Shown: piece after piece, positions 1 to 5,447 of the stretch
How positions within the stretch are numbered: the first letter of the stretch is position 1
Layout of the letters: the number at the start of each line of letters is the position of its first letter
Origin: 66-474 sp036759545
GTDB lineage: Bacteria; Pseudomonadota; Gammaproteobacteria; Xanthomonadales; Rhodanobacteraceae
NCBI GenBank assembly: GCA_036759545.1
Contig: DAIOUL010000118.1
Coordinates: forward strand, 1 to 5,893
Length of the DNA: 5,893 bases
Reading direction: 5' to 3'
The notes under the pieces: model-generated
What the model was told of the DNA's origin: nothing
The model's database searches: none
The model's input: the letters and a program-made list of their open reading frames with translations, nothing else
Program-made: the position numbers and the translations under genes

Positions 1-832
1 AGGGGATGATCTCGCTGACCACGCCCATCGCCGGCAGGATCATGATGTACACCGCCGGATGCGAGTAGAACCAGAACAGGTGCTGGAACAGCAGCGGATC
101 GCCGCCCAATGCGGGATCGAACACGCCGACGCCGAGTCCACGTTCCAGTCCGATCAGCGCCAGCGTCATCGCCAGCACCGGCGTCGCCAGCACCATCACG
201 ATGCTCACCGCGTACATCGCCCACACGAACAGCGGCAGCTTGAACCACTTCATGCCGGGCATGCGCAGATTGTGGATGGTGACGATGAAGTTCAGGCCGG
301 TGAAGATCGTCGAGAAGCCGGTGACGAACACACCGACGATCACCAGGAACACATTGCTGTTGGAGAACATCGTCGAGAACGGCGTGTAGAACGTCCAGCC
401 CGTGTCGACGCCGCCCATCAGCAGCGCGCAAATCGTGAACAGCCCGCCGATGATGTAGAGGTACCAGCTCGCCAGGTTCAATTTCGGGAAAGCGACATCG
501 CGCGCACCGATCATCAACGGCAGCAGGAAATTGCCGAGCGTGGCCGGAATCGACGGAATCAGGAAGAACCACACCATCACCACGCCGTGGAAGGTGAAGG
601 CCTTGTTGTAGGTTTCGGTATTGAGCAGCACGCCGTCGGGCGTGATCAGGTGCAGGCGGATCAGCGTCGCCGCCGCACCGCCGAGGAAAAAGAAGAAGGT
701 GATGCCGATGGCGTAGAGAATGCCGATGCGCTTGTGGTCGTGCGTGGTGAGCCAAGACCACAGGCCGGTTTCCCGATTGAGGAAATTCGGCGGCGTGGCA
801 TCCAGATGGGTGTCGGCGTCAATGGCGACCAT
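1..832 (-). CDS. coxA: Cytochrome c oxidase subunit I, A2-type haem-copper oxidase (3' end beyond window)
   Basis: Catalytic subunit of the terminal oxidase: it reduces O2 to water at a haem-CuB centre in the inner membrane and pumps protons. The first 277 residues are visible and the frame runs open off the left edge. Translation gives a THDHKRIG entry to helix I (residues 30-37), the low-spin haem ligand His82 in TFHGVVMVWFF, conserved D-channel entry residues Asn101, Asp112 and Asn119 (GNFLLP, GARDVAFPKLN), and the helix VI motif YSHPAVY (256-262) with CuB ligand His258 and the His-Tyr cross-link residue Tyr262. About six membrane helices are present. The glutamate of A1 oxidases (HPEVY) is Ala260 and is preceded by Tyr-Ser, the A2-type signature. 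ATG at 832-830 is the first in-frame start and gives a normal N-terminus; GAGAG lies 8 nt upstream, inside coxB. It overlaps coxB by 14 nt, which suggests coupled translation. Family assignment is very secure. Confidence 0.97.
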   Translation of the reverse strand, partial: MVAIDADTHLDATPPNFLNRETGLWSWLTTHDHKRIGILYAIGITFFFFLGGAAATLIRLHLITPDGVLLNTETYNKAFTFHGVVMVWFFLIPSIPATLGNFLLPLMIGARDVAFPKLNLASWYLYIIGGLFTICALLMGGVDTGWTFYTPFSTMFSNSNVFLVIVGVFVTGFSTIFTGLNFIVTIHNLRMPGMKWFKLPLFVWAMYAVSIVMVLATPVLAMTLALIGLERGLGVGVFDPALGGDPLLFQHLFWFYSHPAVYIMILPAMGVVSEIIP

Positions 833-1826
833 TCTTCGTACTCTCGTTGGCAGGCAGCACTGGCGTTGCTTTTCCCGGTCCCCGGTCCCCGGTCCCCGGT
901 ACCGGTTTTGAGGATTTCAAATACGCGATCAACTCCAGCAAATCGTCCTCGCTCACCTGGCCCTGGAACGAGGGCATGATCGGCGCGTAGCCGGCCACGA
1001 TTTGTTTTTGCGGCAGCAGGATCGAATCGCGGATGTAGACATCGTCGGCGAGCACGCTGCTGCCGCCGGACAGGTGAACCGTGCGGCCGTAGATGCCGGC
1101 GAGATCGGGCGCGTGCACCGAAGCGTTGGCGCCGTGGCAGCCGCTGCATCCGAGCGAGCGAAACAGCGCTGCGCCACGAGCGGCGAGCGTTGCGTCGCCG
1201 CCGTTGCCGCGCAGCCAGTGTGCGTAGTCTTGGGGCCGCATCACCGTCACCTGGCCGCCCATCCGCGAGTGATCCAGCCCGCAGTACTGCGTGCAGAACA
1301 ACGGAAACGTGCCGAGCTGCGTGGCCTCGAACCACAACTGCGTATAGCGGCCCGGCAGCACGTCCTGCTTCACGCGAAACGCTGGCACGTAGAAGCTGTG
1401 GATCACGTCCTGCGAAGTCATCGTCAGGCGCACCGGCACATCCAGCGGCACGTGCAGTTGGTTGATCTCGCGGATGCCGTTGGGATGCTGCACCTTCCAC
1501 ATCCATTGCTTGGCGACCACGTAAATCGTCTGCGCATCCGCGGGCGGATTCTTTTCGCGCGCATACAGGAACAGGCTCCAGCCGAACACGCCGAGGAAGA
1601 TCACCAGCGGCACCAGTGTCCAGGTCAGCTCGATCGGCGTGGTGCCGCGGCTCAAGGTGCGATCGATCTGCCGTCCACGCCGATAGCGGATGCAGAACAC
1701 CCACATCACCACGAACACACCGATCGCCACCGCGCTGCACAGGCAGACCATCGTCCACCACAGCGCGTCGATCCGGCCCGAAAGGCTCGATGCGGAAGGC
1801 AACAGCAGATGGAACTGTTCGTTCAT
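819..1826 (-). CDS. coxB: Cytochrome c oxidase subunit II with fused cytochrome c domain (caa3-type)
   Basis: Electron entry subunit (335 aa) of the oxidase. Two membrane helices (about 22-45 and 66-88) form the N-terminal hairpin, followed by a periplasmic cupredoxin domain with the QWMW aromatic motif (107-110) and CuA ligands His143, Cys178, Cys182, His186 and Met189. The bridging residue is Gln180, where most A1 enzymes have Glu. A C-terminal cytochrome c domain follows, with CSGCH at 227-231 and probable axial Met284 in APIMPSF, so electrons pass from haem c to CuA and then to CoxA. The cytochrome domain appears to end near residue 306. The remaining tail of about 29 residues is partly encoded by a 7-bp tandem repeat and looks non-domain. 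ATG at 1826 is chosen because it forms an ATGA overlap with sco and has GGAG 9 nt upstream. An in-frame extension to 1976 only reads through sco and has no family resemblance. Confidence 0.97.
   Translation of the reverse strand: MNEQFHLLLPSASSLSGRIDALWWTMVCLCSAVAIGVFVVMWVFCIRYRRGRQIDRTLSRGTTPIELTWTLVPLVIFLGVFGWSLFLYAREKNPPADAQTIYVVAKQWMWKVQHPNGIREINQLHVPLDVPVRLTMTSQDVIHSFYVPAFRVKQDVLPGRYTQLWFEATQLGTFPLFCTQYCGLDHSRMGGQVTVMRPQDYAHWLRGNGGDATLAARGAALFRSLGCSGCHGANASVHAPDLAGIYGRTVHLSGGSSVLADDVYIRDSILLPQKQIVAGYAPIMPSFQGQVSEDDLLELIAYLKSSKPVPGTGDRGPGKATPVLPANESTKNGRH
873..900 (-). repeat. 7-bp tandem repeat (four units) inside the coxB 3' end
   Basis: Four head-to-tail heptamers, TCCCGGT then three CCCCGGT on the plus strand (ACCGGGG on the coding strand), followed by a further ACCGGT at 901-906. 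The array has no stop in any minus-strand frame, and in the coxB frame it encodes a Pro/Gly-rich stretch (around residues 308-319) after the cytochrome c domain. From memory, arrays of this GGTCCCC type are scattered between genes in Xanthomonadaceae genomes. That link is recall and was not checked. Confidence 0.85.
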
Positions 1827-2656
1827 GCCGGGCCGCTCCGCTCGCGCCGCCGCTCGGCACGGCGCAACCACGCGATGCCGCCGATCAGGATCAGCGCGGT
1901 CGCAACGCCCAACCCCTGCATCACGCGATCGATCGTCACCGTGTAGCGGCCGGTGCTGGCATCGTAGTCGCAGCACAGCAGCAGCAGGCGATCGACGAGA
2001 TTGCCGATGCTGCCCCGCGAAGCGTTCACCAGCGCCAGACGCAGCGTTTCCGGCGCGAACTGCACGCCGAACAGGTATTGCGCGATGCGGCCTTGCGGCG
2101 TCAGCACGACGATGCCGGCCGTGTGCGCGTATTGATCGTCGCGATCATCGAAGAAGTAGCGGAAGCCGATGCTGCGCATCAACGGCGCGATCGCCTCTTG
2201 CGCGCCGCTCAGGTAATGCCAACCGGCGACATGCGCATTCGGGTGCGCCAGTTCATCGTTGCTCTGCGCGGTGCGTGCGCTCTTCGAACTGTCGTGCGGA
2301 TCGATGCTGACCAGCAGCACGTTGAACTGTTCGCCCGGAATCAATCCGCTGCGCCGCACCGCGTTCGCCACGCCGGTGCGCACCACACCGCACAGATTGC
2401 GGCAGGTGTAGTAGCCCGGCACCAGCAGTGCCGGCTTGCCGTCGAGCAGTCCACGCAGCCGCGCCCGCTTGCCGTTCGCGTCGCGGAACACCGCATCCAG
2501 CGGCACCTGCGCGCCGAGATGCTGATCGAAGCCGACACGTTGCAATAGATCGGGCGGCGGGCGTGGACGAGAATGCGGTTGCGCCGGACATGCGCTTGCG
2601 ATCGTCAGCAGCAATACCGGAATCAGCATGGTGTCTCGGGAACGGCCAATGCTCAT
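1823..2656 (-). CDS. sco: SCO1/SenC-family copper chaperone with C-terminal membrane anchor
   Basis: Thioredoxin-fold protein (277 aa), probably delivering copper to, or reducing the cysteines of, the CuA site of CoxB encoded just downstream. The N-terminus is a signal or anchor sequence (about 10-25; Ala-Ser-Ala-Cys at 20-23 is only a weak lipobox). The SCO metal/redox motif is Cys85-Arg-Asn-Leu-Cys89, with the third ligand probably His178 in YAHTAG. VSIDP at 116-120 is the usual SCO strand. A LLLLCCDYD segment (224-231) and a C-terminal helix (about 246-264) extend it beyond classical SCO (about 200 aa). From memory, this long form recurs in ACIII/caa3 clusters. Arg86 and Gly90 replace the prolines often seen in or after the motif. 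The start at 2656 is supported by an ATGA overlap and GGAG 7 nt upstream. Met10 (2629) is a weaker alternative. It overlaps coxB by 4 nt. Confidence 0.92.
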   Translation of the reverse strand: MSIGRSRDTMLIPVLLLTIASACPAQPHSRPRPPPDLLQRVGFDQHLGAQVPLDAVFRDANGKRARLRGLLDGKPALLVPGYYTCRNLCGVVRTGVANAVRRSGLIPGEQFNVLLVSIDPHDSSKSARTAQSNDELAHPNAHVAGWHYLSGAQEAIAPLMRSIGFRYFFDDRDDQYAHTAGIVVLTPQGRIAQYLFGVQFAPETLRLALVNASRGSIGNLVDRLLLLCCDYDASTGRYTVTIDRVMQGLGVATALILIGGIAWLRRAERRRERSGPA

Positions 2657-3033
2657 TGCGGCGCTCCAGCCGTGGCGCCGCTCGCCGCTGCTCCGTGCTG
2701 CTGCGCATAAATCTGCATCGCGCGCGCGATCGGAATGCGTGCGTAAGTGTGCGAGGCGTCGGTCCAGGCGTAACCGGAAAGCAGCGCTTCCTTGCGCGCG
2801 CGGAACACAGCCAGGTCGTTTTGCGGCGAGGGCTGCAACCGCGGCTCCGGTGGAAGCACGCCGGGACGCAGCATCAACTCCGCATGCCGCGGCATCACCA
2901 GATCGCGCAATACGAAATGCAGCACCACGACCGATGTCAGTACCACGAAAGCCAGGATCGCGCCGATGATCAGCACGCGCCGCACCGCGATCGCGGAGGG
3001 CTCGTGGCCGAACGGGTGTTCATGCTCAGCCAT
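2653..3033 (-). CDS. Small single-pass membrane protein of ACIII/oxidase cluster, function unknown
   Basis: A 126-residue protein that I cannot assign to a named family. A short His-containing cytoplasmic N-terminus (His4, His6, His10) precedes one membrane helix (about 18-41), then a periplasmic part. The periplasmic part holds a PEPRLQ segment (62-67), a DLAVFRARKEALL helix (73-85) and a GYAW...RIPIARAM block (87-106), ending in an Ala/Gly-rich tail. No haem, copper-site or catalytic motif is visible and there is no cysteine. From memory, proteins with this RLQ / RxRE / YGW / IPI-x-x-AM pattern sit next to SCO genes in other ACIII or caa3 clusters, usually as 'hypothetical protein'. That suggests an accessory subunit or assembly factor, but this is inference. 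ATG at 3033 has GGAG 7 nt upstream and overlaps actF by 8 nt. Its stop overlaps the sco start as ATGA, so it is translated in the same series. Confidence 0.88.
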   Translation of the reverse strand: MAEHEHPFGHEPSAIAVRRVLIIGAILAFVVLTSVVVLHFVLRDLVMPRHAELMLRPGVLPPEPRLQPSPQNDLAVFRARKEALLSGYAWTDASHTYARIPIARAMQIYAQQHGAAASGATAGAPQ

Positions 3034-4147
3034 GGCTGCGCTCCAGCTCGGTTGCGGCGTGTGGAGGCGCGGCAGCGGGCAACCCGATCACGCGCAATTG
3101 GCTCAAGAACACGCACAGCCACAATGCACCGAGCCCCAGCGGCGCGCACAGATCGGTCCAGGAAAGAAGAAATCCATGTGGGCGGAAGCTGGGCAGGACC
3201 AGCCAGAACGTATCGGCGAGATCGGCGACCAGCAGCATCGCCGCGATCGTTCCCAGCCACCCGCGCCGCCGCTTGGCTTCGCGCGACAGCAGCACGAAGA
3301 ACGGGATCACGAAGTGGAACGCGATCAGGAACCAGGCGAGATACCGCCACGAAGTCAGCGTGCGCGGGATATACCAGGCGTTTTCGTCCGGCAGGTCGGC
3401 CACCCACACCGTCAGGTACTGCATGAAGACGAGGTATGCCCACGCCAGTACCAGCGCCAACAGAAGATTTCCCAGATCGTGCAGCACGTGCGGCGGATGG
3501 GAATCGGCATCCTCGCGCAGACACGCGCACAGCACCGCAAGCGCACACGCGATCAGGATCCACCCCGTTCCGGCCATCATGCCGAACACCGATGAATGCC
3601 AGTGCGGCGTCAGCGAAATGATCCAGTCGGTCGAACCGACCAGCGTGGTCAACGCATAGACGATCAGGCCCGGCGCAGCGAGGCGCCGCATCCGCACGGG
3701 ATCGTCGAGCAAGCGTTGAAAGGCGAGAAGCCAGCCCAGCCACAGCGCGAAATACACGATCGTGCGGATCACGAAGAAGCCATCGGAGAGATACCAGCTC
3801 TGCGCATGCAATTGCGCATTGAGCGGTTGCGGCGCCGTCCACGGATACAGCACGCGCATGCAAACCAGAATCGGGATCACCGCCAGCGACATCAGCGGCA
3901 GCACGCGCGCGGCGGCCAGCAATGGCGCACGCACGTAATAGCCCCATGCACCGCCCGTAATCGCATGAACCATCAGCAGCGCCAGACTGCCGACGCTCAA
4001 GCCGGTGAAGAAGAAGAACGCGAACAGATACGAAAGCAACGACTGCTGCGGCGCGCGGATTCCCAGCAAACCGCATGCGATCAGCGCGACGGCGCCGACC
4101 AGCAACGCGATCCATTCCGCGCGCGCGCGCGGCAGCCAGGCGGTCAT
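3026..4147 (-). CDS. actF: Alternative Complex III subunit ActF (NrfD-like quinol:cytochrome c oxidoreductase)
   Basis: Integral membrane subunit (373 aa) of ACIII, which replaces the bc1 complex in moving electrons from quinol to cytochrome c. Ten hydrophobic helices can be picked out (about 11-29, 37-60, 80-101, 123-145, 158-178, 185-209, 224-250, 268-288, 297-318, 331-351), matching the ten-helix ActF architecture. Conserved-looking blocks are LSVGSLALLMVHAITGGAW (50-68), LSDGFFVIRTIVYFALW (120-136), GSTDWIISLTPHWHSSVFG (171-189) and the QYLTVWVADLPDENAWYIP region (243-261). ActC has the same general fold and is also in the operon; position after actE and sequence pattern favour ActF. ATG at 4147 forms an ATGA overlap with the actE stop and has GGGGAG 7 nt upstream. 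Overlaps on both sides suggest tight coupling. Confidence 0.93.
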   Translation of the reverse strand: MTAWLPRARAEWIALLVGAVALIACGLLGIRAPQQSLLSYLFAFFFFTGLSVGSLALLMVHAITGGAWGYYVRAPLLAAARVLPLMSLAVIPILVCMRVLYPWTAPQPLNAQLHAQSWYLSDGFFVIRTIVYFALWLGWLLAFQRLLDDPVRMRRLAAPGLIVYALTTLVGSTDWIISLTPHWHSSVFGMMAGTGWILIACALAVLCACLREDADSHPPHVLHDLGNLLLALVLAWAYLVFMQYLTVWVADLPDENAWYIPRTLTSWRYLAWFLIAFHFVIPFFVLLSREAKRRRGWLGTIAAMLLVADLADTFWLVLPSFRPHGFLLSWTDLCAPLGLGALWLCVFLSQLRVIGLPAAAPPHAATELERSHG

Positions 4148-4917
4148 CGCGTGGCTCCCCGCAATTTCTGTAAATCCTGCGCGCTCAAATCCGATGCCGG
4201 CGCGTGCTGGCTCAGTTGCAACGCGCGGATGTAGGCGACGATCGCCCAGCGATCGTGCGGACTGACGCGGGCGGCGTAAGGAAACATCGCGCCGTAGCCA
4301 TTCGTGATCACGTCGTAGAAATGGCTGTCCGGCGCATTGCGCAGCGCGTCGGTGTGGTAACTGGGCGGATGCGGAAAGCCGCGCCGCGCGATCATGCCGT
4401 CGCCGTCGCCGGCGCGGCTATGGCAGGGCGCGCAATAAATGTTGAATCGTTCTTCTCCGCGCGCCAGCAGTTGCGGCGTGATCGCCAACGGATTGGCGTA
4501 ACCGGGTTGCGCAGCGGGGCCGCTCTGCGCCAGCGGTTTGCCTTGCGCGTTCACGCCGCTGACGGGCGGCGCTGCAGGCGTGATCGGACGTTTCCCGTTG
4601 CGTCCGCTGCTGGCGCCGGCCAATGCACCACCGGAACGTGCCTGGGTTCCTTGCACCTGCGGCCGCGAGGAATTGCCGTTCGCAAAAAAGGAACTCGGTT
4701 TCAGCGGCTTGTATTTCGGCTGATCGTACATCTCGTGCATGCCGCGCTCGCAGGCGGTGAGGGTTGTTGCAAACGCCAACGCAACCGCGAAGCGCAGAGC
4801 AGTTCGACAGGCCGCTCTTTCTTTTGATCGCAAGATCAAAATGGATTTCGGGTTCCGCTTCCCGGAAAAACCCGGGAAGCGGCCCCGGAATGACGGCGAC
4901 GGAAATTTCCGCTTCAC
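4144..4917 (-). CDS. actE: Alternative Complex III subunit ActE, monohaem cytochrome c lipoprotein
   Basis: Periplasmic c-type cytochrome of ACIII, expected to pass electrons from the complex toward the oxidase. With the GTG start it has 257 residues. A hydrophobic stretch (43-55) ends in the lipobox Leu-Thr-Ala-Cys56, then comes the ActE hallmark DQPKYKPLKPSSFF (65-78) with SSRP (83-86). An Ala/Gly/Pro-rich linker (about 91-140) leads to the cytochrome domain with CAPCH (162-166) and probable axial Met211 in YGAMFPYA, ending in RWAIVAYIRALQLSQ. The start is uncertain. GTG at 4917 makes a GTGA overlap with actD and has GAGG 7 nt upstream, as elsewhere in the operon, but puts a repeat-derived stretch of about 30 residues before the signal peptide. 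TTG at 4833 (229 aa) would give a more ordinary lipoprotein signal but lacks an evident ribosome site. ATG codons further upstream lie inside actD and are unlikely. Function is secure; the N-terminus is not. Confidence 0.92.
   Translation of the reverse strand: MKRKFPSPSFRGRFPGFSGKRNPKSILILRSKERAACRTALRFAVALAFATTLTACERGMHEMYDQPKYKPLKPSSFFANGNSSRPQVQGTQARSGGALAGASSGRNGKRPITPAAPPVSGVNAQGKPLAQSGPAAQPGYANPLAITPQLLARGEERFNIYCAPCHSRAGDGDGMIARRGFPHPPSYHTDALRNAPDSHFYDVITNGYGAMFPYAARVSPHDRWAIVAYIRALQLSQHAPASDLSAQDLQKLRGATR
4820..4895 (-). repeat. REP-like palindromic element in the actE leader region
   Basis: On the minus strand this starts CGTCATTCCGG and contains two hairpins. A perfect 11-bp stem CCGCTTCCCGG/CCGGGAAGCGG (4872-4882 with 4855-4865, 6-nt loop) is flanked by ATTCCGGGG and AACCCGAAAT, which extend the pairing imperfectly. 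The second hairpin follows at 4822-4841. The CGTCATTCC...GGAATCCA-like ends resemble, from memory, REP-type elements common in Xanthomonadaceae and other proteobacteria. It contains no stop in the actE frame. No U-tract follows the strong stem, so it is not a typical intrinsic terminator. The outer boundaries are approximate. Confidence 0.7.
4822..4841 (-). other. 8-bp stem hairpin enclosing a candidate TTG start
   Basis: TTTTGATC and GATCAAAA (minus strand) form a perfect 8-bp stem around a 4-nt TTGC loop. The loop contains the in-frame TTG at 4833-4831, one of the alternative starts for actE. In RNA this would be a small A/U-rich stem-loop. Whether it folds or matters for translation cannot be told from sequence. 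Confidence 0.6.
4900..4911. repeat. 12-bp perfect palindrome just after the actD stop
   Basis: CGGAAATTTCCG reads the same on both strands and begins 3 nt downstream of the actD stop codon, inside the GTG-start version of actE (codons 3-7). It may be part of the adjacent REP-like element or a chance palindrome. No operator is recognised. Confidence 0.5.
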
Positions 4918-5447
4918 TCCATCACCTCGCTGACCGACAGCGGCGACAGCGTTTGCAGGAATTCCTGCGCGAGGCGCGGTTCGAAATTCGGATCGCTTGC
5001 GCGCAGCAAAAGGAAAAACCGGTCGCTGCTGGCGCGATCGAACGCGCGCACGGCGAACAGCGGGTGGTGCAGGCGCGGCAGACGGTTGCCGATCAGGATC
5101 GCCAGCACGCCTCCCAGCACCCCCCACAGCAGCGTCGTTTCCAGCGCGGGCGGCAGAAATGCCGGCCAGGAAAACGTCGGCCGTCCGCCGACGTTGATCG
5201 GATAATTCACCGCTGCCGAAAACCACTCCAGCCAATAGGTGAATCCGCCGCCGCCGATCGCGCCCAGCAGCATCCAGAACGGTACATGTTTGTGGCGCAC
5301 GCCCATCGCTTCGGTCAGCCCATCGACCGGATACGGCGAATACGCTTCAATGTCGGCATAGCGTTCGTGCCGCGCGCGCAGCACCGCGCCGCGCAATTGC
5401 TCGGCATCGGCGAATTCCGCCAGCAATCCGAGCAGGCGCCCGCTCAC
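4914..5447 (-). CDS. actD: Alternative Complex III subunit ActD (DUF3341 family)
   Basis: Membrane subunit of ACIII (177 aa), close to the usual size for ActD. It has no cofactor motif and in known complexes packs beside the NrfD-like subunits. Visible landmarks are an N-terminal soluble domain beginning LLGLLAEF (5-12), the family block AYSPYPVDGLTEAMG (35-49), a first helix (about 56-76), YPINVGGRPTFSWPAFLPP (82-100), a second helix (about 98-120) and a C-terminal RFFLLLRASDPNF block (143-155). GTG at 5447-5445 is chosen because it overlaps the actC stop as GTGA, has a strong GGAGG 6 nt upstream and gives the expected N-terminus. An ATG further upstream at 5681 lies well inside actC in another frame and is rejected. 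The stop overlaps the GTG of actE by 4 nt. Confidence 0.94.
   Translation of the reverse strand: MSGRLLGLLAEFADAEQLRGAVLRARHERYADIEAYSPYPVDGLTEAMGVRHKHVPFWMLLGAIGGGGFTYWLEWFSAAVNYPINVGGRPTFSWPAFLPPALETTLLWGVLGGVLAILIGNRLPRLHHPLFAVRAFDRASSDRFFLLLRASDPNFEPRLAQEFLQTLSPLSVSEVME
4925..4928 (-). promoter_or_regulatory. Ribosome binding site supporting the GTG start of actE
   Basis: GAGG lies 7 nt before GTG 4917-4915, inside the last codons of actD. The same 7-nt spacing from a GGAG core is seen before actF, the small membrane protein and sco, so this GTG matches the operon's pattern and is preferred over TTG at 4833. Confidence 0.6.

Noticed and set aside
873..900. Tandem repeat as a CRISPR fragment
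   Set aside because: Units are 7 bp with no spacers; it is a simple tandem array inside a coding region.
59..979. Long plus-strand reading frame (306 codons) opposite coxA and coxB
   Set aside because: Composition is Arg/Gln/His-rich, as expected for the antisense of GC-rich genes, and it overlaps strongly identified coxA and coxB.
661..1860. Minus-strand frame of 399 codons overlapping coxB and coxA
   Set aside because: It is out of frame with CoxB, is Arg-rich and lacks family motifs; CoxB in the neighbouring frame has all CuA and haem ligands.
1616..2548. Plus-strand reading frame of 310 codons opposite sco and coxB
   Set aside because: Same antisense shadow pattern, with no recognisable domain; the minus strand encodes clear SCO and CoxB motifs.
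2970..4115. Minus-strand frame of 381 codons over actF
   Set aside because: An Arg/Ala-rich alternative frame; the actF frame shows ten membrane helices and conserved ActF blocks.
4855..4882. Strong GC-rich hairpin as an intrinsic terminator between actD and actE
   Set aside because: No U-tract follows the stem in either direction and the operon continues with overlapping genes; it fits a REP-like element better. Attenuation cannot be excluded.
4918..5235. Upstream extension of actE to an ATG at 5235
   Set aside because: It would run through actD in another frame and place about 100 unrelated residues before the start region; actD is well supported there.
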